Source: Streptomyces sp. SID12488
GTDB lineage: Bacteria; Actinomycetota; Actinomycetes; Streptomycetales; Streptomycetaceae
Direction of reading: 5' to 3'
Assembly (NCBI RefSeq): GCF_010548275.1
Contig: NZ_JAAGLT010000022.1
Coordinates: 62,001-126,000, forward strand
DNA: 64,000 nt
Positions 42,292 through 50,734 of this stretch are shown here, one piece after another. Position 1 is the first letter of the stretch. Each line of letters opens with the position of its first letter. Below the pieces are notes generated by a model. The model was not told where the DNA came from and searched no databases. It saw only the letters and a list, made by a program, of their open reading frames with translations. The position numbers were made by a program, and so were the translations under genes.

Positions 42292-43166
42292 CCGAGGATT
42301 CGACTGCCGATCCCTTCGTCACCCACCGCAGCCTGCTCTTCACTGTCGCCTACGAGATGCTCGGCTCGGCGGCCGACGCGGAGGACGTACTGCAGGAGTC
42401 CTGGCTGCGGTGGGCCGGCGTCGACAGGTCCCAGGTGCGTGAGGCTCGGGCGTACCTCGTCCGGATCGTCACCCGGCAGGCACTCAACCGGCTGCGTACG
42501 TTGTCCCGCAGCCGTGAGGAGTACGTGGGCGAGTGGCTGCCTGAACCCCTGCTGACCAGCCCTGATGTCGCCGAGGACGTCGAACTCGCGGAGAGCGTCT
42601 CGATCGCGATGCTGACCGTCCTCGAAACCCTCGGGCCCACCGAGCGCGCGGTGTTCGTGCTGCGCGAGGTCTTCGAGATGCCGTACGGCGAGATCGGCGA
42701 GGCCATCGGGAAGTCCGCGGCGACGGTACGGCAGGTCGCGCGGCGGGCGCGTGAGCATGTGGCCGCCCGGCAGCCGCGGGTGCGGGTGAGCCGGGCCGAG
42801 CAGCGGACCGTCGTGGACCGCTTCCTTCTCGCCCTGCGCACCGGGCAGTTGCAGGACCTGCTGGAGGTCATGGCGCCGGATGTCGTCCTGATCGCCGATG
42901 GTGGCGGGGTCGTGGCCGCCGTGCTGGCTCCGATGCACGGGGCCGAACCGGTGGCGAAGCTGCTCACGCGCGCGAACCAGGTCGCGGTCCCGTTCGAGAT
43001 GACGACCGTATGGCTCAACGGCGCGCCCGCGGGCCGGATCGAGATGAACGGCGAGCCGACCGCCGTGAGCCTCGTGGTGGAGAACGGGCAGGTAACCCGG
43101 ATCTACATCGTGCGCAACCCGCAGAAGCTGACACGGCTCGACGAACCGGCCGAACTCGCCAGGTGA
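42288..43166 (+). CDS. ECF41-type RNA polymerase sigma factor (SigJ-like)
   Basis: A 292-residue sigma factor: region 2 (RSLLFTVAYEMLGSAADAED, VLQESWLRWAGV), linker motif WLPEP (83-87), region 4 (LGPTERAVFVLREVFEMPYG, EIGEAIGKSAATVRQVARRA), then a SnoaL-like C-terminal extension of about 110 residues with DGGG and the terminal NPQKLTRL motif. These three signatures define ECF41, whose extension substitutes for an anti-sigma factor. The start is coupled to the AhpD-like gene. Confidence 0.94.
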   Translation: MTEDSTADPFVTHRSLLFTVAYEMLGSAADAEDVLQESWLRWAGVDRSQVREARAYLVRIVTRQALNRLRTLSRSREEYVGEWLPEPLLTSPDVAEDVELAESVSIAMLTVLETLGPTERAVFVLREVFEMPYGEIGEAIGKSAATVRQVARRAREHVAARQPRVRVSRAEQRTVVDRFLLALRTGQLQDLLEVMAPDVVLIADGGGVVAAVLAPMHGAEPVAKLLTRANQVAVPFEMTTVWLNGAPAGRIEMNGEPTAVSLVVENGQVTRIYIVRNPQKLTRLDEPAELAR

Positions 43167-43249
43167 ACCCGCCGCCGCCCGCACAAGAGACAGCCCGCTC
43201 CGGCCGGAATTCGTTTCGTTCCCCGCAGCGGGCGCCCTAGTGTGGCGCG

Positions 43250-43882
43250 GTGGCGATTCCGGTTCGGGCGCAGGCTCAGGTCCAGATACAGGGCGAGATG
43301 CAGGTCGAGATGCAGGCTCAGATGATCATTCTCAACGGTGGTTCCAGCTCGGGGAAGTCCGCGATCGTACGGTGTCTGCAGGCCGAACTGCCGGACCCGT
43401 GGCTGGCGTTCGGGTGCGACTCGTTCGTCGACGCCCTGCCCGCGAGGATGCGGGAGTCGGACGCGGGGATCGCGATCGCGGCGGACGGCGAAGTGAGCGT
43501 CGGGGCGGACTTCCTGGCGCTGGAGGCGGCCTGGCGGGAAGGCGTCGTGGCAATGGTCCGGGCCGGCGCCCGGGTCGTCATCGACGACGTCTTCCTCGGC
43601 GGAGCGGCGTCCCAGCAGCGCTGGCGCAAGGCTCTTGGTGAAGTGGGTGAAGTGGGTGACCTGCCCGTGCTGTGGGTCGGCGTCCGGTGCGAGAGCGCCG
43701 TCGCCGCGCGCCGCGAGATCGCCCGGGGAGACCGGGCTCCGGGGATGGCCGCCGCGCAGGCGGACGTCGTCCACGAGGGCGTCGTCTACGACCTGGAGGT
43801 CGACACGTCGCACACCGAGTCCCTGGCGTGCGCGCGAACCATCGCCGCGCGCGTCCACGGCGGTGAGGACCGAGTCGGCTGA
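43250..43882 (+). CDS. Chloramphenicol-phosphotransferase-like (CPT) kinase
   Basis: A 210-residue P-loop kinase: Walker [57 protein letters not shown] and [20 protein letters not shown], the CPT-family layout. The enzyme phosphorylates chloramphenicol in the producer, but most relatives have unknown substrates. The first 24 residues are a repetitive Gln/Met stretch ([18 protein letters not shown]) encoded by tandem DNA repeats; ATG 43322 would remove it. TAGTGT seven bases ahead of GTG 43250 fits a leaderless transcript, favouring the longer form. Confidence 0.85.
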   Translation: MAIPVRAQAQVQIQGEMQVEMQAQMIILNGGSSSGKSAIVRCLQAELPDPWLAFGCDSFVDALPARMRESDAGIAIAADGEVSVGADFLALEAAWREGVVAMVRAGARVVIDDVFLGGAASQQRWRKALGEVGEVGDLPVLWVGVRCESAVAARREIARGDRAPGMAAAQADVVHEGVVYDLEVDTSHTESLACARTIAARVHGGEDRVG

Positions 43883-43955
43883 TCCGGCGCCCCCACCGCC
43901 TCACTCAGGCCGTCGCGTTCACGACCGTGTTCAGCGCTGATCGAGAACATGACGA

Positions 43956-46274
43956 TCACCCCTTGATGCCGAGGACGACCGGTACGACCCCCAACGCCCC
44001 CCGCGCCGACTCCGCCACCCGGATCTCCACGCTCCCGGGCAGTACTGCCGCCTTCAAATCGGCCCCGACCTGGGCGAGTTGGTCGGGGCCGAGGGAGAAC
44101 GTGACCGTACGGCACTCACCAGAAGCCAGGTCGACGCCCTGGAAGGCGCGGAGTTCCAGGGTCCGGGGCCACACCGTCGTACGCAGCGGGCGGATGTAGA
44201 GCTGGGCCACCGAACGCCCCGCCCGTCCACCGGTGTTGGTGACCGCGACCTCGACCTCGACCTGGTCACCGCAACTGGCGCCATCCGGCCTGATGTTCGG
44301 GACGCCGTACTCGAACGTCGTGTACGTCAGGCCGTGGCCGAAGGAATACTGCGGCTCGGCGTCCTCGTCCACGTACGACCCGTACTCCGTGTCCTTGTGG
44401 TTGTAGTAGACGGGGAGTTGGGCCGCCGAGCGCGGTACCGACACGGGGAGGTGGCCGGTCGGGGCGGTGTGGCCGAGGAGGATCTCGGCGATCGCCTCGC
44501 CGCCCCAGGGGCCCGGATACCAGGCCGTGAGCAGTGCGGCGGCGTGTTCCGCCGCCTCCGGGACAGCGTGCGGGCGGCCCTGGATCAGGACGACGACCGC
44601 GGGTGTGCCCGTCGCCGTCACCGCGTCCAGCAGGGCGTGCTGGGCCCGGCCCAGCCGCAGGTCGGCCAGGTCGACACCCTCGCCGCAGGTCATCTCCGAC
44701 ACCGCGGTGCGCGCCGCGCCGTTGGCGTCGAACTCCGTGTCCGGGGTACGGGCGCTGCTGCCGCCCAGGACCAGTACGGCCAGGTCGGAGGCCGCCGCTG
44801 CCGCCACCGCCTCGGGGATGCCGGAGAGGTCGTCGCCGGTCAGGGCACAGCCTTGGGCGTAGCGGAGCTCCGTCTCCTGGTGGGTGAGGTCGCGGAGGGC
44901 GGCCAGGACACTGGTCCCTGTGCCGGGGCGCTGGGGGGCGGTGTAGTCGCCGAGTTGGTGGGCCGTGGTGGCGGAGTGCGGGCCGAGGACGGCTATACGG
45001 GAGATCCTCGCCTGGTCGACGGGCAGGACGCCCGCCTTGTTGTGGAGGAGGGTGACGGCCGAGCGCGCGAGGGCTGTGCTCAGGGAACGGCCGGCGTCGG
45101 CGGACGGCAACTCCGGTGTCACATAAGGGTGTTCGAAGAGGCCGAGGCGGAATTTCAGGGTCAGGACCCGGGATACGGCCGTGTCGAGCACCGACTCCTT
45201 CACCAGGCCTCGTTCCACCGCCTCCGCCAGGTGCGTGAAGCCCTCGTCCCAAAGGCTCAGGTCGATACCGGAGTTGAGGGCGAGAGCACCTGCGGAGACC
45301 TTGTCGCCGGTGATGCGGGCGAGGCGGTCCACCGCCAGCCCGTCCGCCATGACCAGGCCCTCGAAGCCCCAGCCACCACGATCCCCGCTGCCGCGCAACA
45401 ACCCGTTCAGCAAAGGGCCGTTGGCCGAGCACGGGATGCCGTCCACCTCGTTGTAGGCGGCCATGACCGCCGCCGCACCGGCCCGTACCCCGGCCCTGGC
45501 TGCCGGGAGGTGGATCTCATGGAGTTCACGGGGACCCAGCTCCGACTCGGCCGAGTTCCGGCCGCCGACCGTCGCACCCTGGCCGGCGAAGTGCTTCAGG
45601 ACCACCGGGGCCTTGTCCGAGGAGAATCTCCCCTGCTCGTCCATGTCCCCCTGCGCGCCTCTCACCAGCGCCTCCGTCAGGCGCGCGGCGAGGTACGGGT
45701 CCTCCCCGAAGCACTCCTCCGTACGGCCCCAGCGAGGGTCACGGGCGATGTCCAGCGCCGAGACCAGGGCCAAGTGGCCGCCCCTGGCGCGGAGTTCGGC
45801 GGCGGCGTGGGATGCCGCCCGCTCGTACAGGTCCGGGTCCCAGGTGGCGCCCACCGCCAGGTTGACGGGGAGGACCGTGCCGTCGAGGGCCATGAGGCCG
45901 TGCGGTACCTCCTCGACGAAGAGAGTGGGGATGCCGAGGCGGCTGCGTTCGAGTACGTGGCGCTGGACCAGGTGGGCCAGCGCCGGGCCCGTTTGCGCGT
46001 CGGCGCCGGTCGAGTGGTCGACGCCGGACCAGGCGTCGGCGCGCAGGAGTCCGTACAGGGCGCCGAGGCCCTCGAAGCGGTCGGTCTCCTCGTACAGGGC
46101 CCGGGTCAGCTCGAACTCGCCGTCGGGGCGGCGGCGGTAGGCGTCCCAGCCGTACATCCGCTGGTTGAGCTGGCCCACCTTCTCCCGCAGGGTCATCCGC
46201 GCCAGGAGGTCGGCGACGCGGGCGTCGACGGGGGCGGCGGGGTCACGGTAGAGGGGGGACACGGTCACGGTCAC
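43956..46274 (-). CDS. GH3 beta-glycosidase, cytoplasmic
   Basis: A 772-residue GH3 enzyme without signal peptide. The N-terminal barrel has VEEVPHGLMALDGTVLPVNL, the conserved KHF (227-229) and nucleophile Asp311 in FEGLVMADGLAVDRL; the alpha/beta sandwich and a C-terminal Fn3-like domain (DQVEVEVAVTNTGGRAGRSV) follow. Specificity is likely beta-glucosidase, beta-xylosidase or similar. Its GTG start overlaps the stop of the sugar kinase gene (GTGA), so the two are co-translated. It is part of the operator-linked glycan set. Confidence 0.92.
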   Translation of the reverse strand: MTVTVSPLYRDPAAPVDARVADLLARMTLREKVGQLNQRMYGWDAYRRRPDGEFELTRALYEETDRFEGLGALYGLLRADAWSGVDHSTGADAQTGPALAHLVQRHVLERSRLGIPTLFVEEVPHGLMALDGTVLPVNLAVGATWDPDLYERAASHAAAELRARGGHLALVSALDIARDPRWGRTEECFGEDPYLAARLTEALVRGAQGDMDEQGRFSSDKAPVVLKHFAGQGATVGGRNSAESELGPRELHEIHLPAARAGVRAGAAAVMAAYNEVDGIPCSANGPLLNGLLRGSGDRGGWGFEGLVMADGLAVDRLARITGDKVSAGALALNSGIDLSLWDEGFTHLAEAVERGLVKESVLDTAVSRVLTLKFRLGLFEHPYVTPELPSADAGRSLSTALARSAVTLLHNKAGVLPVDQARISRIAVLGPHSATTAHQLGDYTAPQRPGTGTSVLAALRDLTHQETELRYAQGCALTGDDLSGIPEAVAAAAASDLAVLVLGGSSARTPDTEFDANGAARTAVSEMTCGEGVDLADLRLGRAQHALLDAVTATGTPAVVVLIQGRPHAVPEAAEHAAALLTAWYPGPWGGEAIAEILLGHTAPTGHLPVSVPRSAAQLPVYYNHKDTEYGSYVDEDAEPQYSFGHGLTYTTFEYGVPNIRPDGASCGDQVEVEVAVTNTGGRAGRSVAQLYIRPLRTTVWPRTLELRAFQGVDLASGECRTVTFSLGPDQLAQVGADLKAAVLPGSVEIRVAESARGALGVVPVVLGIKG

Positions 46275-47434
46275 TGGTTCTTCTCCAGGTGCTGCGGGGC
46301 AGGGCCCGGTGCGAGTCGGGCCAGGGCCACCGCGCCCCGGCTGCCGTCGGGGACCCAGTGCGCCACCAAACCGAGGGCACGCAGATGCGGCTCAAGGGGG
46401 GCGGTCAGTGGGCCTTCGGGGCCGAGCAGGCCGCCCGTCGCGACCACCGACTCGCCCGGCCTCGGCTCCAACGCCCGTACGCAGTCGGCGAGATGACCGG
46501 CGGCCTCGTCGAGGATCGCCCGCGCGAGGGTGTCCCCCGCGCGGGCCGCCCCGGCGACCAGCGGGGCGAACCGGGCCAGCCCGACCGGCGGTTCGGCCAT
46601 GACGGCGGGGAGGACGTACCGGCGAAAGGCCTCACGGGCGGAACGGGTCCAGGGCTGCTGAGCGGCGCCCTCACCTTCGTACGCCGACATCTCACCCTCG
46701 TACGCCGACACCTCACCCTCGCGCGGGAGGACCGCGACCGGCACCCCCAACTCCCGTCCCACCAGCGCCGCCAGAGTCGTGTCGCCGCCCCGCCGGTCCG
46801 CCATGCGCAGCGCGACCCGGACCGCTTCCCGGCCGATCCAGAAGCCGCCGCCGTCGTCGCCTAGGAGCCAGCCGTCGCCGCCTACCGTCTTCTCGCAGTG
46901 GCGGGCGGTGATGCGCATCGCGACGGCGCCCGTACCGGCGACGAGGGCCAGCCCGTCGGCAGGGGGACCCGGGGTGTCCGGGGCGGCGGCGAAGGCGGCC
47001 TCGATGTCGCTGCAGATCCGGATCTCGCGCGCGGGGACGCGGATGCCGAGTCGGCGCAGGGCTTCCGTCAGCGCGGTGAGGGCGTTGACGCGGCCGGGTT
47101 CGTCGGCGGTGCCGGCGGCGCCCGCGAAGCCGCCCGCGACGGCGACGACCCGGCGGCGGTCCGGCTCCGGCACCGCCAGGGCGAGGGCCTCGACGAGGTG
47201 CTCGGTGAGCTGCGGCACGGCGACGGTGAGGGCGTTGCCCGGCCCGGCGACGCCCTCACCGAGCGTTCGCCCGTCGAAGGCGGACGCCAGCACGGCGCGC
47301 GTACGGGTGCCACCGGCGTCGAGCCCGACGACGAGGGCGCCGGCCGCCGGAACACCGTGTTCGCCCGGGCCGGAATCCTGACCCGATTCCCGGCCCGAGT
47401 TCCGACTCGAATGCTGGTTCAATTCATTGCTCAT
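46271..47434 (-). CDS. BadF/BadG-type N-acetylglucosamine kinase
   Basis: A 387-residue ASKHA kinase: phosphate-1 loop GLDAGGTRTRAVLA (about 37-50), VALVAGTGAVAM-type central motif (LALVAGTGAVAMRI), GGDGWLLGDDGGGFWIGREA, typical of GlcNAc kinases of the BadF group, and adenosine motif SVVATGGLLGP near the end. The first 33 residues are variable and polar. A 21-bp tandem duplication around 46671-46721 adds SAYEGE repeats in a loop. No Shine-Dalgarno, but CATAGT five bases before the ATG suggests a leaderless mRNA. Divergent from the GH5-like gene. It would phosphorylate the released amino sugar. Confidence 0.9.
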   Translation of the reverse strand: MSNELNQHSSRNSGRESGQDSGPGEHGVPAAGALVVGLDAGGTRTRAVLASAFDGRTLGEGVAGPGNALTVAVPQLTEHLVEALALAVPEPDRRRVVAVAGGFAGAAGTADEPGRVNALTALTEALRRLGIRVPAREIRICSDIEAAFAAAPDTPGPPADGLALVAGTGAVAMRITARHCEKTVGGDGWLLGDDGGGFWIGREAVRVALRMADRRGGDTTLAALVGRELGVPVAVLPREGEVSAYEGEMSAYEGEGAAQQPWTRSAREAFRRYVLPAVMAEPPVGLARFAPLVAGAARAGDTLARAILDEAAGHLADCVRALEPRPGESVVATGGLLGPEGPLTAPLEPHLRALGLVAHWVPDGSRGAVALARLAPGPAPQHLEKNQ

Positions 47435-47460
47435 CGCGCACTATGGTGGTTCATACATTC
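47413..47460. promoter_or_regulatory. RpiR-type operators in the kinase/GH5 divergent promoter
   Basis: GCTGGTTCAATTCATT (47413-47428) lies inside the first codons of the kinase gene and GGTGGTTCATACATTC (47445-47460) just upstream of its -10-like CATAGT. They bracket the kinase start and the GH5 promoter, so one regulator could control both directions. Confidence 0.65.
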
Positions 47461-47518
47461 GCCGAGGACAAGACCCGACTCGCGGCCCGGCGCAGTCACG
47501 CACGTCCGTGGAGGACCC

Positions 47519-48775
47519 GTGAGCACATCCACCGCCCCCTCTTCTCCGTCTCCCGCTCCTCGTTTCGGCGTCAACTACACGCCGCGCCGGGGCTGGTTCC
47601 ACTCCTGGTACGACTTCGACCCGGCCCTCGCCCGCGAGGATCTCGACCAGATCGCCGGGCTGGGCCTGGACCACGTACGGATCTTCCCGCTCTGGCCGCT
47701 GCTCCAGCCGAACCGCACGCTGATCCGCGCGTCGGCCGTGGACCAGGTGGCGCAGCTGGTCGACGTGGCGGCGGAGGCGGGCCTCGACGTCATGGTGGAC
47801 GGTGTGCAGGGCCACCTCTCCAGCTTCGACTTCTACCCGGAGTGGACCCGCAGCTGGCACCACCGCAACGTCTTCACGGACCCGGAGGCGATCGAGGCGC
47901 AGGCCAACCTGCTGCGCACCCTCGGCAGCGCGCTGACCGGCCGCCCGAACCTCCTCGGCCTCCAGCTCGGCAACGAGCTCAACAACCTGGTCGAACACAA
48001 CCCGGTGACGGTGGCCGACATCGACCACTACCTGGACACCCTGCTGGCCGCCGCGCGAACAGGGCTGGGACCGGCGGGCGCGACAGGCCTGGTCACGCAC
48101 TCCGCGTACGACGCCGCCTGGTACAGCGACGACCACCCCTTCACGCCGGAGGCCTCGGCCCGCAAGGGCGACCTGACGACCGTCCACCCCTGGGTGTTCT
48201 CGGCCGACTGCGCCCGCCGCTACGGCCCCCGCTCCCCGCAGGTCCAGCATCTCGCGGAGTACGGCGTGGAACTGGCCACCGCGTACGCCGAGGATCCCGC
48301 CCGGCCCGTCTGGGTCCAGGAGACCGGCGCCCCCGAACCGCACATCCCGGCAGCCGACGCACCCGGCTTCGCCCGCGCGACCGTACGCAACGCCGCCGAG
48401 TGCGCCAACCTGTACGGGGTCACCTGGTGGTGCTCCCACGACGTCGACCGTTCCCTGGCCGACTTCCCCGAACTGGAGTACACCCTCGGCCTGTTCGACT
48501 CCACGGGCCGCCCGAAGCCCATCGCCGAGGCCCTCGCGGAGACGGTCACCGAGCTGCGCGCCGCCCCCCGCCCGGCCGAGCCCCGTACGACCGCCCTGAT
48601 CCTGGACTGCACACCGGGCACACGCTCGGTGTCGGGCCCGGGAGGCGCGTACTTCGAGGCGTGGATGCGACTGCGGGCGGAGGGCACGCGCCCGGCGGTG
48701 GTACTGGCGGAACACGCCGAGGACGAGACCTACCTGACGGCCCGGGGCATCAAGGAAGCCGCACGCCCCCGTTGA
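47519..48775 (+). CDS. GH5-like glycosidase, candidate intracellular beta-mannosidase
   Basis: A 418-residue clan GH-A enzyme without signal peptide. It opens RFGVNYTPRRGWFHSWYDFD, then LGLDHVRIFPLWPLLQPNR; the acid/base is Glu153 in LQLGNELNN and the nucleophile is Glu268 in VWVQETGAPE. The opening resembles GH5_18 enzymes which split Man-beta-1,4-GlcNAc from N-glycan cores (from memory, to be tested). GGAGG five bases before the GTG start. Beside an amino-sugar kinase and convergent with a NagZ-type gene, the mannosyl-GlcNAc role fits the context well. Confidence 0.85.
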   Translation: MSTSTAPSSPSPAPRFGVNYTPRRGWFHSWYDFDPALAREDLDQIAGLGLDHVRIFPLWPLLQPNRTLIRASAVDQVAQLVDVAAEAGLDVMVDGVQGHLSSFDFYPEWTRSWHHRNVFTDPEAIEAQANLLRTLGSALTGRPNLLGLQLGNELNNLVEHNPVTVADIDHYLDTLLAAARTGLGPAGATGLVTHSAYDAAWYSDDHPFTPEASARKGDLTTVHPWVFSADCARRYGPRSPQVQHLAEYGVELATAYAEDPARPVWVQETGAPEPHIPAADAPGFARATVRNAAECANLYGVTWWCSHDVDRSLADFPELEYTLGLFDSTGRPKPIAEALAETVTELRAAPRPAEPRTTALILDCTPGTRSVSGPGGAYFEAWMRLRAEGTRPAVVLAEHAEDETYLTARGIKEAARPR

Positions 48776-48870
48776 CCGGAGCGAGCGGCAAGGACCGAGG
48801 GCGCGCCCCCGACCGGAAGCGAGCGGCACGCTCCCAGGGCCGGGGTCCAACCGGAGACCAGCAGCAAGGG

Positions 48871-48920
48871 AGGGCTCCCCAGGGGCCCGGGCCCCTGGGC
48901 CCGGGCCCCTGGGGAGCCCT
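48871..48920. terminator. Perfect 50-bp palindrome, bidirectional terminator
   Basis: The 24-base left arm (AGGGCTCCCCAGGGGCCCGG, then GCCC) is the exact complement of the right arm around a two-base centre (CT). The very stable cruciform or hairpin lies between convergent genes and should stop transcription from both sides. Confidence 0.85.
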
Positions 48921-49012
48921 AGCAGTGGCCCGGCCAGTGGCCGGAGGCCGCGAGGGCGAGCGCTCCCAGGGCGCGAGTCCACCCGGCGCAGACAGCAACC
49001 GGCTGCCTTCAG

Positions 49013-49080
49013 GAGCGCGGGGCTGTGACATTTGCGGCTCCGCCGCGTGGGCGCGGCCGGCCTCCACCGGCCCGCACCCC
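49013..49080 (+). repeat. Dispersed Streptomyces-type intergenic element, copy 2
   Basis: GCGCGGGGCTGTG, GCGGCTCCGCCGCG and GGGCGCGGCC blocks in the same order as copy 1 (4714-4792), on the opposite strand. Both copies are intergenic. Confidence 0.7.
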
Positions 49081-49090
49081 ACACACCACC

Positions 49091-50659
49091 TCAGACACCC
49101 CCTACCAACACCTCGGCCAACGCCCGCAAATTGACCCGCCCCCGCCCGTAGGAACACAACGCACCCGCACCGGAACGCGCACCGACCCCACCGTCGGTCA
49201 ACCCGGTCTCCACCACCACCGCGTCCCCCCGCCCGGCCACCAGCGCGTCCCGCAGCTCCTCCTGCCACGGATACAACCCCGCATCCGACGTGGCGACCAC
49301 CAGCGGCACCCCCACCGCCCACCACAGAATCCCCTCGGCCAGGGCAGCGGGATCCACTGGAGCCTCGTTCAGCACCATGCCCGCAGCCGTGGGATCCAGC
49401 GCCCGCACCTCGCTCAGCAGGTCCTCGCCACCCCAGTTCAGCGCGGGATGCGGCGGCGGAAACAGATCGACGACATACGCACCCCGCCCCGCGGACACCG
49501 CACCGACACCATCCCCGAAACCGGCAGCGCCACCCCGTACAGCCCGCCGAGCCGCGTCAAGCCCCGCGCCCGCGTCCCACGGCGCGACCGCGCCCTCCCC
49601 CACCGCCCCCGCATACCGCTCCGCCAGCTTCCGCACCCGCCCGGCGGCCTCCCGTACCCGCTCCTCCGCGAGCATCCCGTCCCGCAGCGCGTCGATCACC
49701 GCGTCCCGGCAGGCCAGGGTGGTCGCCAGGTCCGGTACGGCCACGATCACCTGGTCGGCGCCCGCGGCCAGGGCGAGCCGGGCGCCGGCCGCCTCGCCGT
49801 ACCGGTCGGCTATCGCCTTCATCTCCAGGGCGTCGCTGACCAGGACCCCGTCGAAACCGAGGTCGTGGCGAAGCAGGTCGCCCAGGATGCGGCGGCTGAG
49901 GGTCGCGGGCCGTTCCGGATCCAGCGCCGGGTACACCACATGCGCGCTCATCAGCATCGGCACGCCCGCCGCCACAGCGGCCCGGAACGGCTCGACATCG
50001 GCGCGGATCTCGTCGTACGACCGCAGGTCGACCGCCATCTCGTGGTGGCTGTCGGTCACCGTGCCGCCGTGGCCGGGGAAGTGCTTGGCGCAGGAAGCGA
50101 CGCCGCGCGCCTCGGTGGCCGTGATCCAGGCGCGGAGGTGACGGGCGGCGAGTTCCGGATCGGAGCCGAAGGAGCGGGTACGGACGATCGGGTTGTCGGG
50201 GTGGTACTGGAGGTCTGCCACGGGGGCGTACGAGACGGTGATGCCCAGCGAGGAGAGGTGACCGGCGAGGGCGTCGGCGCAGCGGGCGGTGAGGTCCGGG
50301 TCGTCGACGACGCCGAGGGCGTACGAGCCGGGCACCTCGGGCGCGCCCGCGGCGACGAGGTGGCCGATGCCGCCGCCCTCGTTGTCGATGGCGACGAGGA
50401 GATCGGGCCGCAGGGCGCGCAGCTCGTCGGTGAGGCGGCGGACCTGGCCCGCGTCGCGCACGTTGCGGGTGAAGAGGATCACTCCGCCGAGGCCGCGCTC
50501 GATGAGCCGCTTGAGGGTGTCCGGGACACCCGTGGTGCCGTCGAAACCGGCGACGAGGCACCGGTGGACGGCTTCGTCGAGGTCGACAGGCAGGTCGAGG
50601 GGCAGGTCGAGGGGCAGGTGATTCCGGGGCTGCTGCTGCATCGACTTCATCGACTTCAT
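49091..50659 (-). CDS. GH3 beta-N-acetylhexosaminidase (NagZ-type)
   Basis: A 522-residue GH3 enzyme. The NagZ signature KHFPGHGG (192-199) continues to Asp203-Ser-His205, the flexible-loop His/Asp dyad specific for GlcNAc-releasing members, and nucleophile Asp276 lies in GVLVSDALEM. A C-terminal alpha/beta domain makes it longer than single-domain NagZ. The beginning is low-complexity (LPLDLPLDLPVDLDE, DNA repeats at 50575-50625). ATG 50659 has AGAGG seven bases upstream. No signal peptide, so it acts on imported or recycled GlcNAc glycosides. Confidence 0.92.
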   Translation of the reverse strand: MKSMKSMQQQPRNHLPLDLPLDLPVDLDEAVHRCLVAGFDGTTGVPDTLKRLIERGLGGVILFTRNVRDAGQVRRLTDELRALRPDLLVAIDNEGGGIGHLVAAGAPEVPGSYALGVVDDPDLTARCADALAGHLSSLGITVSYAPVADLQYHPDNPIVRTRSFGSDPELAARHLRAWITATEARGVASCAKHFPGHGGTVTDSHHEMAVDLRSYDEIRADVEPFRAAVAAGVPMLMSAHVVYPALDPERPATLSRRILGDLLRHDLGFDGVLVSDALEMKAIADRYGEAAGARLALAAGADQVIVAVPDLATTLACRDAVIDALRDGMLAEERVREAAGRVRKLAERYAGAVGEGAVAPWDAGAGLDAARRAVRGGAAGFGDGVGAVSAGRGAYVVDLFPPPHPALNWGGEDLLSEVRALDPTAAGMVLNEAPVDPAALAEGILWWAVGVPLVVATSDAGLYPWQEELRDALVAGRGDAVVVETGLTDGGVGARSGAGALCSYGRGRVNLRALAEVLVGGV

Positions 50660-50734
50660 CGGAAGGCCTCTGGGTTCGCGGGCAGATACTTGGCAGACAC
50701 TTGGATGATAGAAGTCACCAAAACTGCAGCACAA

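Larger units (their letters stand above)
48776..49090. other. 315-bp convergent gap with palindrome and dispersed element
   Basis: Between the convergent GH5-like and NagZ-type genes. It holds the perfect 50-bp palindrome and copy 2 of the dispersed element, both listed separately, plus loosely repeated GGAAGCGAGCGGCA-type words. No coding sequence is seen. Confidence 0.7.
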
